From: Thraustochytrium sp. TN22
Lineage: Eukaryota > Sar > Bigyra > Thraustochytrida > Thraustochytriidae
Direction: 5' to 3'
NCBI GenBank assembly: GCA_013306675.1
Contig: JABLUY010000053.1
Span: 97,287 to 161,286, forward strand
DNA: 64,000 nucleotides
Under the pieces are notes generated by a model. The model was not told the origin of the DNA and ran no database searches. It worked only from the letters and a program-made list of their open reading frames with translations. Both the position numbers and the translations under genes were made by a program. Shown one piece after another: positions 46,483 to 56,198 of this stretch. The first letter of the stretch is position 1. The number at the start of each line of letters is the position of its first letter.

Positions 46483-48621
46483 ATGCTCGGGCCGGGGCAG
46501 CTGCTCGGGCCGAGCGCGGGCGCGCGCGGGCGCATGGCGGCCGGCGCGCATTTCGGGCGCACGCGGCTGTCGCTGCGCGCCAAGCTGATGCAGCGGCTGG
46601 CGCCGTTGTGCTTCGGGCTGGGCCTGCTGCTGATGCTGGTGCAGGTGTACAACCTGCTGGGCGAGGACGGGAGCGAGGGCAGCAGCAAGGGGGTAGAAGC
46701 GGCGAGCGCGGCTGCCGTGACGGGTGCGAGCGGGATTGCGAGCGCCGGTGACGGGTTCCGGTCAATGCTGGGATCGTGGAGCATCGGCGAGGGCGCGGAG
46801 GGCAGCTGGTTCCAGAGCGGCGCGGCGAGCCCCGAGGCGGACGCGGACGAGGGCCTGGACGCGGCAGCGGGTGAGGACGCGCACGAGGACTGGGACAACG
46901 TGGACCCCGAAGCCGAGGCAGACTTTGAGGAGGGGGCTGAGGCGGAGCCGGAGGCGGCACAGGGCGATGCGAAGGGGCCGCAGGGCGTGGGCCTGATGCA
47001 GGCGTCGCTGCGCAAGCACCTGGAGAACATGGTGGAGGACGACGACGTGGCGGCGCCCAAGGTGGTGGTGCCGCGCGTGCCGAAGTTTGACGAGGCGGAG
47101 GACGCGGAGCTGAGCCCCAAGGACCAGGCGCTGCTGGAGCTGGAGGAGGAAGAGCTGCAGCGCCGCGGGCAGCTGCAGCTGGAGGAGGCGGACGCGGCGC
47201 TCTCGCTCTTGGGCGACGGCCATGAGGAGCATGAGGACGATGATGACGACCGCCCGGGCTACACGCTGCAGGCGGACGCGGAGGAGGACGCCGAGGAGCA
47301 GGACAAGAGCGGCGAAGGTGGCGGCGGCGGCGGCGGCGTTGTCCGAGGCGGCGCGGCGTCGCTTTCTGTGGCCGGAGAGGGCCTGGAAACCAAGTACGAC
47401 GGCGTGCACATGACGCTGGCGCCGCAGGTGAAGCTGGGCAAGAAGCCGTCGATCGTGTCGTACAACAGCGGCCGCAACTTCTGGCCGTGGTACCGCATCC
47501 TGAAGCAGCGCGGATGGGCACATCCGACGGACCCGCAGTACCCGAACTCGCGTGCCACGCTGCTGCTGTCGCGCGGTCGCGTTCCGTATCTGCGCAAGGG
47601 CAAGCAGATGCTGAACAGCATCGGCGTGTCCGGGTGCATTGGCGGTGCGAAGCTCAAGCAGCTCTCGTGCCGGCGCAAGCTGGCCGAGCACCACGGGTGC
47701 CGGTACGAGGACCTGCGCATCCAACCGGCGCAGTATAATCTGGACGAGCGCTCGTCGTGTGAGGCGCTGTACGAGGCGGCGGAGCGGCCGGAGAACGCGG
47801 AGAAGCTGTGGCTGTGGAAGCCGAGCAACACGTTTCACGGCAAGGGCATCAAGCTCCTGAGCGGCGTGGCGGCGCTCAAGGCCAAGGTGGGCGCCTGCGG
47901 TGGCAGCGCCAAGTCGGCCATTGTGATGGAGTACGTGGCCAAGCCGGCCACCATGTTGGGCGGCTACAAGTTCGATCTGCGTAGCTACCTGCTGGTGGGC
48001 AGCTTGGACCCACAGCTGGTGTTTTACGCCGACGGCTTCGCGCGCAAGTCCGACACCGTGTACAACCCGGAGGACAAGCGCACCACGGTGCACGTCACCA
48101 ACAGCGTGCTGCAGAAGCGCGACAACCACTTCTTCAACTTTGCTCAAATGGCCGCTGAGCTGCAGCGAGAGATGGGTTTCGACGAGGGCTACATGGACCG
48201 CGCGCGCGAGTACATGAAGCGCGTATCGCTCTACGTCTTCAAGACCACTGACGTGCAGGAGAAGAAGCTCTCCCGCTTCCCCGGCCGCTTTCACCTCTTT
48301 GCCATCGACTGGCTCATTGACGACGAGGGCAACGTGCACCTGCTTGAGGGCAATGGCTACCCGCTCGTCACTGACTACCCCATTGAGGGCCTCACGCCGG
48401 CCATTTGGGAGGACCTCCTCGACCTTGTGCTCAAGATCCACGTCACCCCGGAGCAGCTTCCTTCCGACTTTACCGTCAAGAGTCGGTACCAGCTCGGCAA
48501 GTGGTCGCTGATTTACAATGAGCTCGAGGAACGCTACAACGGCCACCCGTTCTCCCCTTGCTACACCTTCCCCGAGCCGAGTCTCCTCCACGACGACAAG
48601 GCCCGCCAGCGCGCGCTCTAG
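46483..48621 (+). CDS. Tubulin-tyrosine-ligase-like (TTL) ATP-grasp protein with N-terminal signal anchor
   Basis: 712 residues from the ATG at 46483; an ATG at 46534 is an alternative. A hydrophobic segment (LCFGLGLLLMLVQVYNLL, about 40-58) follows a short basic N-terminus, as in type II membrane proteins. Residues 60-300 are acidic and low-complexity. The TTL domain (about 325-700) has KLWLWKPSNTFHGKGIKLL (ATP-binding Lys/Gly loop), IVMEYVAKPATMLGGYKFDL then RSYLLV, and IDWLIDDEGNVHLLEGNGYP (metal-binding Glu and Asn). Such enzymes ligate Tyr, Glu or Gly to proteins. The predicted topology would place the domain in the secretory lumen, away from tubulin, so the substrate is open. Confidence 0.85.
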   Translation: MLGPGQLLGPSAGARGRMAAGAHFGRTRLSLRAKLMQRLAPLCFGLGLLLMLVQVYNLLGEDGSEGSSKGVEAASAAAVTGASGIASAGDGFRSMLGSWSIGEGAEGSWFQSGAASPEADADEGLDAAAGEDAHEDWDNVDPEAEADFEEGAEAEPEAAQGDAKGPQGVGLMQASLRKHLENMVEDDDVAAPKVVVPRVPKFDEAEDAELSPKDQALLELEEEELQRRGQLQLEEADAALSLLGDGHEEHEDDDDDRPGYTLQADAEEDAEEQDKSGEGGGGGGGVVRGGAASLSVAGEGLETKYDGVHMTLAPQVKLGKKPSIVSYNSGRNFWPWYRILKQRGWAHPTDPQYPNSRATLLLSRGRVPYLRKGKQMLNSIGVSGCIGGAKLKQLSCRRKLAEHHGCRYEDLRIQPAQYNLDERSSCEALYEAAERPENAEKLWLWKPSNTFHGKGIKLLSGVAALKAKVGACGGSAKSAIVMEYVAKPATMLGGYKFDLRSYLLVGSLDPQLVFYADGFARKSDTVYNPEDKRTTVHVTNSVLQKRDNHFFNFAQMAAELQREMGFDEGYMDRAREYMKRVSLYVFKTTDVQEKKLSRFPGRFHLFAIDWLIDDEGNVHLLEGNGYPLVTDYPIEGLTPAIWEDLLDLVLKIHVTPEQLPSDFTVKSRYQLGKWSLIYNELEERYNGHPFSPCYTFPEPSLLHDDKARQRAL

Positions 48622-49334
48622 CTCGCTTGAGCGCATGGTGTGCAGAGGCCGAGCCTCGGCTCGGTGTGATGGTTGCTGGCGGCTCCAAATCTCTAGCTGA
48701 CCAGGAGGCCAAAGAGGCTTCATGGGTTCCTGATCAATGACGGAAGCAAAGTTCTGTTGTGTCTGCGCTGTGCTCGAGAACCTTTTTTTGCAAAGAATAA
48801 CAATGCCAGGCAGCGCGGGCCGCATGAGACCACCATGGTAAGACAGAAACTGGTTCAGGCTAAGGTAGAGAAAGGCAAGAAGCCGACCGCCAGAAGACAG
48901 GCTGCCTGCAGCGCACTGGTGACTATTGTCAGCTTGGTGATGTCAGCCTGAGTGTCCCATCTCATCTGGCTCATCATGGTAATCATGAGTCACAGTACAC
49001 AACAAGCACAAGCACAATCAAAGAGGCGAGGAAAGCACGGCACGGCCAAGCCGCAAAACGAGATTGCGCGGAGGAGCGGCAGGCGCGGCGAAGCGCGGCG
49101 CGGCGCGGGCAGGCGGGCGGGCGTTAGCGCGGCGCGGCGCGTGGCCAGGCAGGCAGGCGGCGCGGCGCTTGGCGCTGGCGCGGGGTCGAGGGAGCGCGCC
49201 ACGCTGGCGGCAGGCAGGCGCGTGGGACGAGGCGAGGCGCTTGCAGGCAGGCAGGCAGGCACAAGTTGTTGCAGGTGCTGGCGAGCGGCGAGGGGCGGTA
49301 CGAGCGCGGCAAACTAGGGCCAGGGTCAGGCACG
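48622..49334. other. Intergenic, ending in GGCA repeats
   Basis: The first half (to ~49050) is moderately AT-richer and holds no gene I can support. The second half has CGCGG-type runs (49085-49140) and (GGCA)n at about 49240-49262, upstream of the ceramide synthase start. Confidence 0.5.
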
Positions 49335-50480
49335 ATGGACGTGGCTGCGCAGAACGCCGAGTTTAGGCAGTTCATGTGGTCTGCGCGCGCCTCGCAGGAG
49401 GGCGCCGAGGGCGCCTTCGCCATGGCGGCGGCCTCGGGGCAGCTGCCGATGCTGAGCGACCTGGCGACGGTGGTGCCGGCGGCCGCGGCGGCGCTGGCCG
49501 TGAGCAAGTTCGTGCTGGAGCGCGCGCTGCTGCGGCCGCTGGCGCGCGTTGGCCTGCGGTCCGGCAAGGCACAGCAGCAGGCGCTGCCCTTTGAGTCGGG
49601 CAAGCTCGAGGCGGTGTACGAGCAGCACAAGCCGCGCCTGCCAGACATGAACGAGATCAAGTCGCTGTCCAAGGCGGTGGAGAAGCCGGTGGAGGACCTG
49701 AACGCGTGGTTCCGCGCGCGGCAGCGCGTGGACCGTGAGGCCGTCAAGGTGCGGGTGTCGGCGGACTGCCTGTGGCGGATGCTCATGTACACCGTGTGCC
49801 TGGCGGCGAACTGGCAGATCTCGCGCGGCAAGGACTGGACGCGCGATCTGAGCAAGTGCTGGGCCTTTGTGCCGTTCCAGCACAATGAGACGGACGTCAA
49901 GTGGTTCTACCTGGCGCTGCAGATCCCGCTGTACGTAGTGCTGCTGGCGGCGCAGCTGCTGGGCGGCCGCCGCGCGCGCGATATGTGGGAGATGACGCTG
50001 CACCACTCCACCGTGCTAGTGCTGCTTGGCATCATCTACCTGGGCAACTTTGTGCGCATCGGCATGGTGGGCCTGCTGCTTCACGACGTCACGGACGTCT
50101 TCATTGAGGCGTCCAAGCTGGCCAGCAACTTCCGCTGGAAGGGCGTCGCCGACCTACTCTTTGTCGCCTTCGCCTCGAGCTGGGCCTACGCGCGCATCTA
50201 CCGCGTCGCGACCGGGCTCGTGCCGTCTATTCTCGGCGCCGGCCGCGCCACCATGGGGGCGCCGCTCTTCGCGCTCACCGGCGCTCTCCTCGCCGTCATC
50301 TTTCTGCTCAACCTCTACTGGTTTGGCAAGATTTCCGCCCTGCTGTACCGTATCCTCTGGGCCGGCTCGCCCACGGAGCGCGCCGCGCGCGAGTTCACCG
50401 ACCTGTCCACCGATGACGACGTCGACTCCGACTCGTCCTACTTTTCCGACGTCGACGTCTCCGCCAAGAAGAGCGAGTGA
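49335..50480 (+). CDS. Ceramide synthase (LAG1/LASS family, TLC domain)
   Basis: 381 residues from the ATG at 49335 (MDVAAQNAEF). Several hydrophobic helices are visible, including FYLALQIPLYVVLLAAQLL, HSTVLVLLGIIYLGNFVRIG and LFALTGALLAVIFLLNLYWF. The Lag1 motif lies around residues 224-267: MTLHHSTVLVLL with the essential His pair, then GNFVRIGMVGLLLHDVTDVF with the second conserved HD and the D..IEASKLAS ending. The family N-acylates sphingoid bases with acyl-CoA in the ER membrane. The acidic C-terminal tail (STDDDVDSDSSYFSDVDVSA) has CK2-type Ser sites, as known for regulated ceramide synthases. No homeobox-like domain. Confidence 0.9.
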   Translation: MDVAAQNAEFRQFMWSARASQEGAEGAFAMAAASGQLPMLSDLATVVPAAAAALAVSKFVLERALLRPLARVGLRSGKAQQQALPFESGKLEAVYEQHKPRLPDMNEIKSLSKAVEKPVEDLNAWFRARQRVDREAVKVRVSADCLWRMLMYTVCLAANWQISRGKDWTRDLSKCWAFVPFQHNETDVKWFYLALQIPLYVVLLAAQLLGGRRARDMWEMTLHHSTVLVLLGIIYLGNFVRIGMVGLLLHDVTDVFIEASKLASNFRWKGVADLLFVAFASSWAYARIYRVATGLVPSILGAGRATMGAPLFALTGALLAVIFLLNLYWFGKISALLYRILWAGSPTERAAREFTDLSTDDDVDSDSSYFSDVDVSAKKSE

Positions 50481-52721
50481 TCTCCCTTGCGCTCGCGCGT
50501 CTTGACGTTACTTACAGTTAAGTTAGTAGTAGAGCTGAGTAGGAGGAGGGCGGGTAAAGCGCCGGTAAAGCGCGGCCAGCAAAATTCGTAACGATGTGTG
50601 CAGTGTGCAGGCTTGCGGTGCACAAACGCAAGGATTTGTCGATGCGCACATCCACGCGCATCAACGCGCAGACGCGGTGCAGCCAGGCTCGTACGAACGC
50701 CAGAAACGAGCATGCTGCGACGACCAGGCTCGCGTTTTGGAGCGAGAAAAAAATAAAAGCCTGAATCGAGAAAATAATCTGAGGAGACGGCCAACATCGC
50801 GAATTCGGATCCCGTGGCGGACCTGGTCCACGACTCCACGCAGCTCAGGGCCTGGCAGGACAGCCAGTCACGCTGGCGCCGGCGAGCTCCGAGCAGCCAC
50901 GCGCTCGCCAACTTATTGCGCTAATCTTGTGCTCAGCCTGGGCGGGCCGCTGTTTTGGCCGCTCCGTCACCACTTTACCTACAAATTACGCACACAATCT
51001 GCGTTGCCAGTGACCACGTCTGGCCCGGGCCCGGCTGGCGACCACCGTGATGTCCTCGTCTCAAAGTGGCCATAGGCACTGGCAGCGGGCTGCAGCCTGG
51101 CCAGGCCAGACTAGTAGGATAGCCCCGGCCAGGCTCGCGCCAGGCCTCCTCCGCACGCACTGGCACTGGCAGCACGCAGACTGCGCTGGCCCAGGCAGGC
51201 AGGCAGGCTCGCGAGCGTCGCCCACTCGCGGCTCGCTCGCTCGCTTCCAACGCAGATCGACGCGCAGGCGGGCCTGAGGCGGCGTAGGCGGCGCCAGGCG
51301 GCGCAGCCCCTCTTTGATTCCACCCCGCGTTCGCGCCGACTTCGTCCTGCAAGTAGGCCCTCGCCACCACCCGCGCCGCGTCTTTCTCGGTCTGCAACGC
51401 TCGTCTCGACGCTCGCCGCGCCGCGCCGCGACGCTCGCGCGCCGCGCAGGCCCGCGCGCGGCCGCCGCGCCCTCGCCGCTGCGCTCTGCCCTGCCCGCGC
51501 GCCGCCCTTGACTTTTCAAAAATCCATCGCGCCGCGCCGTCGCCCGCCCGTGCGTCTGCGAGACGTCTCGACTCGAGAGAGGCAGGCCGCTCGCGCTCAA
51601 CCCGCGCAACCCGGCGGCGGCGGCCACCTCCAGCTCGTCGTCCTGCAGCCTGACCCCAGACGGCGTACCAGTACGCCCGCACGCCTCGACTCCGCCGCGC
51701 AGGCAGCGAGCGCTGCCGTGGCGCCACCGCCTTGCGCGCCGCCAGGCCCCGCCGCGCGGGCCCGGCCGTCCCACCCACGGCAGCGCCGCCGCCGTGCCGC
51801 GCCGCGCTGGAGGTACCGTACCGCCCGCGCCCGGACGCACGAGCGCCGCGCGCCTCGCCTGGCCTCGCCTCGCCCGGCCTGGCCTGCCAGTGGCTGGCTG
51901 GCCTCGATCGGATTTGACGGCAGGCTGCATTAGCACCAACGCGCGGCGATCTTGGATCAGCGCCGGTTCGTGGTTAGTCCTCGCCCGCGGGCTGATCCTG
52001 CGGGCTCCCGCACTGCTTCTGCTGCGCCTCCACAGCGCGCCCTCGAGAAACCTGGCCCGCTCCCGCGCGCCAACCGCGCCGCCCGCAGCGGCCCGCACCG
52101 CGCGCGCGGCGCGCCCACAGACGGGGCTACAGCTCGCAGCCTGCTTCTAAGCCCAGCTTACCGCTCGAGCTGACAGCTTGTGCAGAGCCCCCAGCCCCGC
52201 AGCGCGGCCCGCGATCCTCGCCGCGCGCGCGCTTTTCGAAAGAAAGCGCATTGCACGCGGCGCGGCGAGACAACCCGGACCGCGGCCGGCAGACCCCGTA
52301 CCTCCGCGGCGGCGACGGCGGCGGCGGCGCCGCGCGTCGGTCTCCGTCTCGCTCGCTCGCGCGGCGCCGCGCTCCGGCCGCTCGGCGAGCGTCGCCGGCC
52401 GCGTGCTTCATCCGCCCCGCCCGACCCGAGCCGGCTAGCTAGCTAGCTAGCGGTCGAGGCACCGGAGGCGCGGCGGTGGCGCGCGTGCCGTGCCTTCCAT
52501 CGCGCCATCGCAGGCGTCGGCGGGCGGCAAAGCCGCTTTCGCTCTCCGTCTCGCGCAGGGAGGGAGGCTCGCGCGGCGGGCTCACGAGACGCCCGCCTGC
52601 CTGCCTGCCTGCCTGCCTGCCCACGAGCGCTGGCGTGCGCGGCCCCGCGCGCTCGCCTGGGTGCTCGCGGCGTGGCCTTGGCTTCATCGCGGCGACCGCC
52701 AAGGCTGCCAGGTACGCCAAG
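50481..52721. other. Longest gene-free stretch, repeats only
   Basis: 2.2 kb. 50481-51010 is relatively AT-rich and includes an A-rich AATAAA-containing patch at about 50746-50760. The rest is GC-rich with a (GGCA)n run near 51197-51210, CTAG tetramers at about 52435-52451 and (TGCC)n at about 52590-52620. Long minus-strand frames here (about 50975-52098) are Arg/Ala-rich with no domain and no plausible start, so I do not call a gene. A multi-exon or non-coding RNA gene cannot be excluded. Confidence 0.5.
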
Positions 52722-53477
52722 ATGCTGGCGCCCATCGACGAGCGGCCAGAGGCCTTCCTCCACCTGCTGGCGGAGGACGAGACGCCGGAGGAGGTGGCGC
52801 TGGGCGCGCCGCGCAGGCCGCTGCAGCTCAAGAAAAAGCAGGTGCAGCAGCCGCCGCAGGCGCAGGCGCAGGTGCTGCAGTCGCGCCTGCACAAGAAGCA
52901 GCAGCACCAGCAGCCGTACCAGCAGCACCAGCACCAGCACCTGCGGCAGGACCAACGGCAGGACCGTTTCTTTGTACAGCTGCAGCCGCAGGCACGACTG
53001 CAGCGCGCGCCGCGCGCGCGGTCGCAGACGCAGGCGCAGGCGCAGACGCAGGCGCCCAAGGCGCGGCGATCGAGCTTCGGCGGGACCGGCCTGGGCAGCG
53101 GCAAGCGCGCCTGGACCTCCTCGCCGCGGCGGTCACCCTCGGACAGCATGCTTCTGGCTTCGGACCTGCCGCGCACACGTTCGGCGCCGGCGCGCTTCCC
53201 GTCTCCCGCGGAACGCGCCGCCCGCCTCCAGCGCTGCTCGCCCGTTGATCCCAGCATGGACCTGCTGGACCTCGCGCCGGAGCGCGAGGCGGCGCTGCGC
53301 ATGCGCCAGGCGCGCCGTCTGTCCGCGGGCTCGCTGGCCCCCGCTGCCTCGCACCGCATCGACCACGGTGACGCGGCGGACCCGTGTTGGGCCGCCGCGC
53401 AGGACCTCCGTCGCATGCCGCGCAAGGAGCGCAGCCTGCTGCAAAAGTTCTCCCGCTGCCTCCACATTTCCCTGTAA
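52722..53477 (+). CDS. Gln-rich protein of unknown function
   Basis: 251 residues from the ATG at 52722 (MLAPIDERPEAFLHLLAEDE). A short acidic helical start is followed by a Gln/His-rich part (about 25-115; QSRLHKKQQHQQPYQQHQ). A basic Ser/Arg-rich part with several possible phosphorylation sites comes next (ARRSSFGGTG, RRSPSDS, PRTRSAPARFPSP). The C-terminus is RKERSLLQKFSRCLHISL. No known domain. The frame extends upstream to 52476, but that part includes TGCC repeats. Convergent with the next gene, 139 bp between stops. Confidence 0.6.
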   Translation: MLAPIDERPEAFLHLLAEDETPEEVALGAPRRPLQLKKKQVQQPPQAQAQVLQSRLHKKQQHQQPYQQHQHQHLRQDQRQDRFFVQLQPQARLQRAPRARSQTQAQAQTQAPKARRSSFGGTGLGSGKRAWTSSPRRSPSDSMLLASDLPRTRSAPARFPSPAERAARLQRCSPVDPSMDLLDLAPEREAALRMRQARRLSAGSLAPAASHRIDHGDAADPCWAAAQDLRRMPRKERSLLQKFSRCLHISL

Positions 53478-53616
53478 CACGCGTGCTATACACATTCCCC
53501 TCCGTACATACATGCACACCAACACCAACCCCCCTTTTGAATCATAGATTGTGACTGAATTCTACTACGCCTATACCTCTCACTCCGTTGATCGAGTTTA
53601 TCTTGTGTTAGTCAGA

Positions 53617-54348
53617 TCAGATGAGGTCATCGTCGTGATCCTCGGTAAAGAGCGGCTCGTACTTGTATTGGCCAGTGCCGGCGGCCGGCGACGACCGCGC
53701 GCGCACCACCTCTGACAGCGCGGCACCCGCCGCGCCCACCGCAATGCCCAGCGGCACGCAAAACGCCTCCTCGTGCACGAGCTGGTGGCGCAGGTCAGCT
53801 GCTGAGTGCGCGCGCTTGCCGACGTCCAACAGCGCAAAAAACGCGCCGTAGCCCAGCCCCATGACAAGCGACGTGAGCGCCACCGCGTTCACCTGGGGCA
53901 CCGAGTCTATCAGTGCCGGCGCCCCCGCGCCGAAGCAGTACACCGCGCAGAGGTTGAGGAGATCGAGCACCGAGAAGGTGAGCGCAAAGCACGTCGCAGC
54001 GCCCAGCAGGCTGTACAGCGGCAGCTTGGCGCCACGCCCCAGCGTGAAGATCCACGACTCGCGCATCACGAAGCACACGATCCCAGCCGCCACCACAGCG
54101 CTCGCAAACCCGTACACCATGACGCGCCGCCACGCCGCCGCCTGCCGCGACGCGCGGAAGATGATCACCCCGCCCAGCACCAAGAACACGAACCCCGAGT
54201 ACCACGCGTACACCGGGCTCAGGCTGATCTCCACCAGCGTGCAGTTCACCGCGAACGACAGCGACAGCCCCACCAGCGCGCCGCCCAGCACCACCAGCAC
54301 GAACCTGGGGGCCGCGCCCAGCTCCGCGACCAGCATGAGCGCGCCCAT
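53617..54348 (-). CDS. Polytopic membrane protein of unknown function
   Basis: 243 residues from the ATG at 54348 (MGALMLVAELGAAPRFVLVV). About six hydrophobic helices are visible: FVLVVLGGALVGLSLSFAV, YSGFVFLVLGGVIIF, VMVYGFASAVVAAGIVCFV, LYSLLGAATCFALTFSVLDL, ALTSLVMGLGYGAFFALLDV, and FCVPLGIAVGAAGAALSEVV. The C-terminal tail is acidic and cytosolic-looking (YKYEPLFTEDHDDDLI), with a YxxL/dileucine-like sorting context. No family recognised. Divergent from the PX protein gene, 305 bp between starts, which may mean joint regulation. Confidence 0.78.
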   Translation of the reverse strand: MGALMLVAELGAAPRFVLVVLGGALVGLSLSFAVNCTLVEISLSPVYAWYSGFVFLVLGGVIIFRASRQAAAWRRVMVYGFASAVVAAGIVCFVMRESWIFTLGRGAKLPLYSLLGAATCFALTFSVLDLLNLCAVYCFGAGAPALIDSVPQVNAVALTSLVMGLGYGAFFALLDVGKRAHSAADLRHQLVHEEAFCVPLGIAVGAAGAALSEVVRARSSPAAGTGQYKYEPLFTEDHDDDLI

Positions 54349-54653
54349 GCTGCTGCAGTGCAGACCAGAGCGAGCGACTCGGAGTCGGAGCGCGCGCTTC
54401 TGCGGGCAAGCCGGCAAAGGACCACCAGCGCCGCCGCCGCCGCCTCGCGCCCCGCGCCCCTTGCGAGTTTGCAAGCTCGCAAGCTCGCGAGCGAGCTTCT
54501 TGCTCGTCCGTCCGGACGCGCGCGCCGGCCTTCTTGGAGGTGATGCGGAGGCCGCAGCGCGCACGAGCAAGACCCGCCGCAGGTACGTGTTCCAGTACGT
54601 GTACCCTGGTGGTACCGCTGCCCCTCTGAGGCTCGCGGCGCGGGCTTCTTCGC
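54349..54653. other. Divergent promoter region
   Basis: 305 bp between the polytopic protein (-) and the PX protein (+) starts. A GCAAGCTC/GCTCGCAAG cluster with short dyads lies at about 54469-54495. No gene. Confidence 0.45.
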
Positions 54654-56198
54654 ATGGCGGGCGTGGAGGCGAGCGGCGCCGGCGGGCGGCGCCGCGCCGG
54701 CGCCAGCGCCTGCGCCGAGCTGCTGGGAGCTGCGGCGGCCGCGGCGGTGGGCCTCGGCCTCGGGCTCGCCATGGCGGGACTCGTCGCGCCCCGCGCCGTC
54801 GCGGTGGTGCTGGCCAGCGCCGCGGACCACCCGGCGCTCGTGGCGGCCGGGCTCGCGACCCTGCTCGCCCTCCTGGCTGCCGTCTGGGCTGCTGTCGCGG
54901 CGCTCGACCTGCTGGGCCACGGACAAGACCAAGACCTGAGCGACGGCGGCACCAAGGCCGCGCTCGTGCGCAAGCTCGCGGCCTGGGCGCGCGTGGCGCG
55001 CGTGCTGGCGCCGCACGCACGAGATCTGCTGCCGCACGCGGCTGTCTTTGCGGCGCACGCGCCGGGCCTCGTGAGCGAGGTCGAGCGCCTTGCGCCGCTC
55101 ACCGAGGCCATCATGGAGGAGAAGCACTTCATGCTCCCGCTGCTGCCCGAGATGCTGGCGCGCAAGGAGGCGCTGCTGCAGCACGTCGAGGCGCTCAGCC
55201 CGCACGTGCATACGCTCGCGCCGCACGCCGCCGTGCTTCTGCCGTACGCAGATGACATGTTGCCGTACGTGCAGGACCTGGCGCCGCACGTCGACCAGCT
55301 CATCGTGTTCATGTCCGTGCGCGGCTGGGAGCAGACGCTGCCGCACCTCGGCGCTATCGCGCCGCACATGGACGCCATCGCGCCCTTTGCGCCGCGCCTC
55401 GCGCGGCACCTCGATGCGCTGCTCCCGCACCTCGACGTCTTCGTCAAGTACGTTCCGTATCTGGACATTCCCGCCACGCTCGACGTCCTGGACCACCTCG
55501 TGCCGCTGCTGCCGCTGCTGCCACTCGTCGACCAGAGCGGCCTGCTGCGCTCGCGCCTCGTCTGCCGCGTCATCCCGCCCGTCGCGCGCCTCTTCCCGCA
55601 GGCGCCCGGGCCGCCCGACGCGGACCCGGTCGAGTGCGCTGCCGTCACCGTGGCCGGCCTGCCCGCCATCGAGGTGCCTCACCAGCGCCGCTTCGAGCGC
55701 CGTTCCAACGCGGTCTGCGGCTTCATGTCGCCGCTGCCCAAGGCCCTGCAGGGCCCGGATCGCGCGCTGTGCATCTCCGTGCGCTCCGCGGACGATGCCT
55801 CCTCCAGGCCCGTGCGCTACCGCGTCGTCCTCAACCACCGCTACGAGCAGGACCTGCGCTACAGCGAGCTACGCGCCTGGGACAAGCGCATCGCCCACGA
55901 GCTCTCCAACTACGCACGTCTGCGTCTGCTTCCCTTTCCGGACAAGACCTTTCTGGGACGCCGCCTGTCGTCTCATGGCGTGGAGTGTCGCCGCCGTGCC
56001 CTCGCCAACTATTTCGAACGACTTGCCGACCACGCCGCCGTGGTCGTTGAGGAGTCGCCTTCGTTTCGCGCCTTTCTCCGCAGCTTCTTTGTCGACGTGA
56101 GCAGCAGCGGCGGCGGCAGCAGCAGTAGCAGCAGCAGCAGCAGTAGCAGAGAAGGCGGATTTTTGCAGCGCTGCGACAGCAGCCACAGCGCATGGTAA
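54654..56198 (+). CDS. Membrane-anchored PX-domain protein with Pro-His heptad repeats
   Basis: 514 residues from the ATG at 54654. Two hydrophobic segments (about 21-45 and 49-88) form an N-terminal membrane hairpin. Residues 118-221 and 228-273 are built of seven-residue units of the type hxPHhxx (LAPHARD, LLPHAAV, LSPHVHT, LAPHAAV, LLPYADD, MLPYVQD, LAPHVDQ, then IAPHMDA, LLPHLDV). Pro falls every seventh residue at 120, 127, 148, 162, 183, 190, 197, 204, 211 and again at 230, 237, 244, 258. Residues about 375-480 are a PX domain (RYRVVLNHRYEQDLRYSELR, LLPFPDKTF, RRALANYFERL), which binds phosphoinositides. The tail is Ser-rich (a TCC/AGC-type repeat). A membrane-contact or sorting-nexin-like role is inference. 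Confidence 0.88.
   Translation: MAGVEASGAGGRRRAGASACAELLGAAAAAAVGLGLGLAMAGLVAPRAVAVVLASAADHPALVAAGLATLLALLAAVWAAVAALDLLGHGQDQDLSDGGTKAALVRKLAAWARVARVLAPHARDLLPHAAVFAAHAPGLVSEVERLAPLTEAIMEEKHFMLPLLPEMLARKEALLQHVEALSPHVHTLAPHAAVLLPYADDMLPYVQDLAPHVDQLIVFMSVRGWEQTLPHLGAIAPHMDAIAPFAPRLARHLDALLPHLDVFVKYVPYLDIPATLDVLDHLVPLLPLLPLVDQSGLLRSRLVCRVIPPVARLFPQAPGPPDADPVECAAVTVAGLPAIEVPHQRRFERRSNAVCGFMSPLPKALQGPDRALCISVRSADDASSRPVRYRVVLNHRYEQDLRYSELRAWDKRIAHELSNYARLRLLPFPDKTFLGRRLSSHGVECRRRALANYFERLADHAAVVVEESPSFRAFLRSFFVDVSSSGGGSSSSSSSSSSREGGFLQRCDSSHSAW

Noticed and set aside
50975-52098. Minus-strand ORFs of 267 and 345 codons
   Set aside because: Arg/Ala/Gly-rich, no recognisable domain, unlike the codon pattern of accepted genes.
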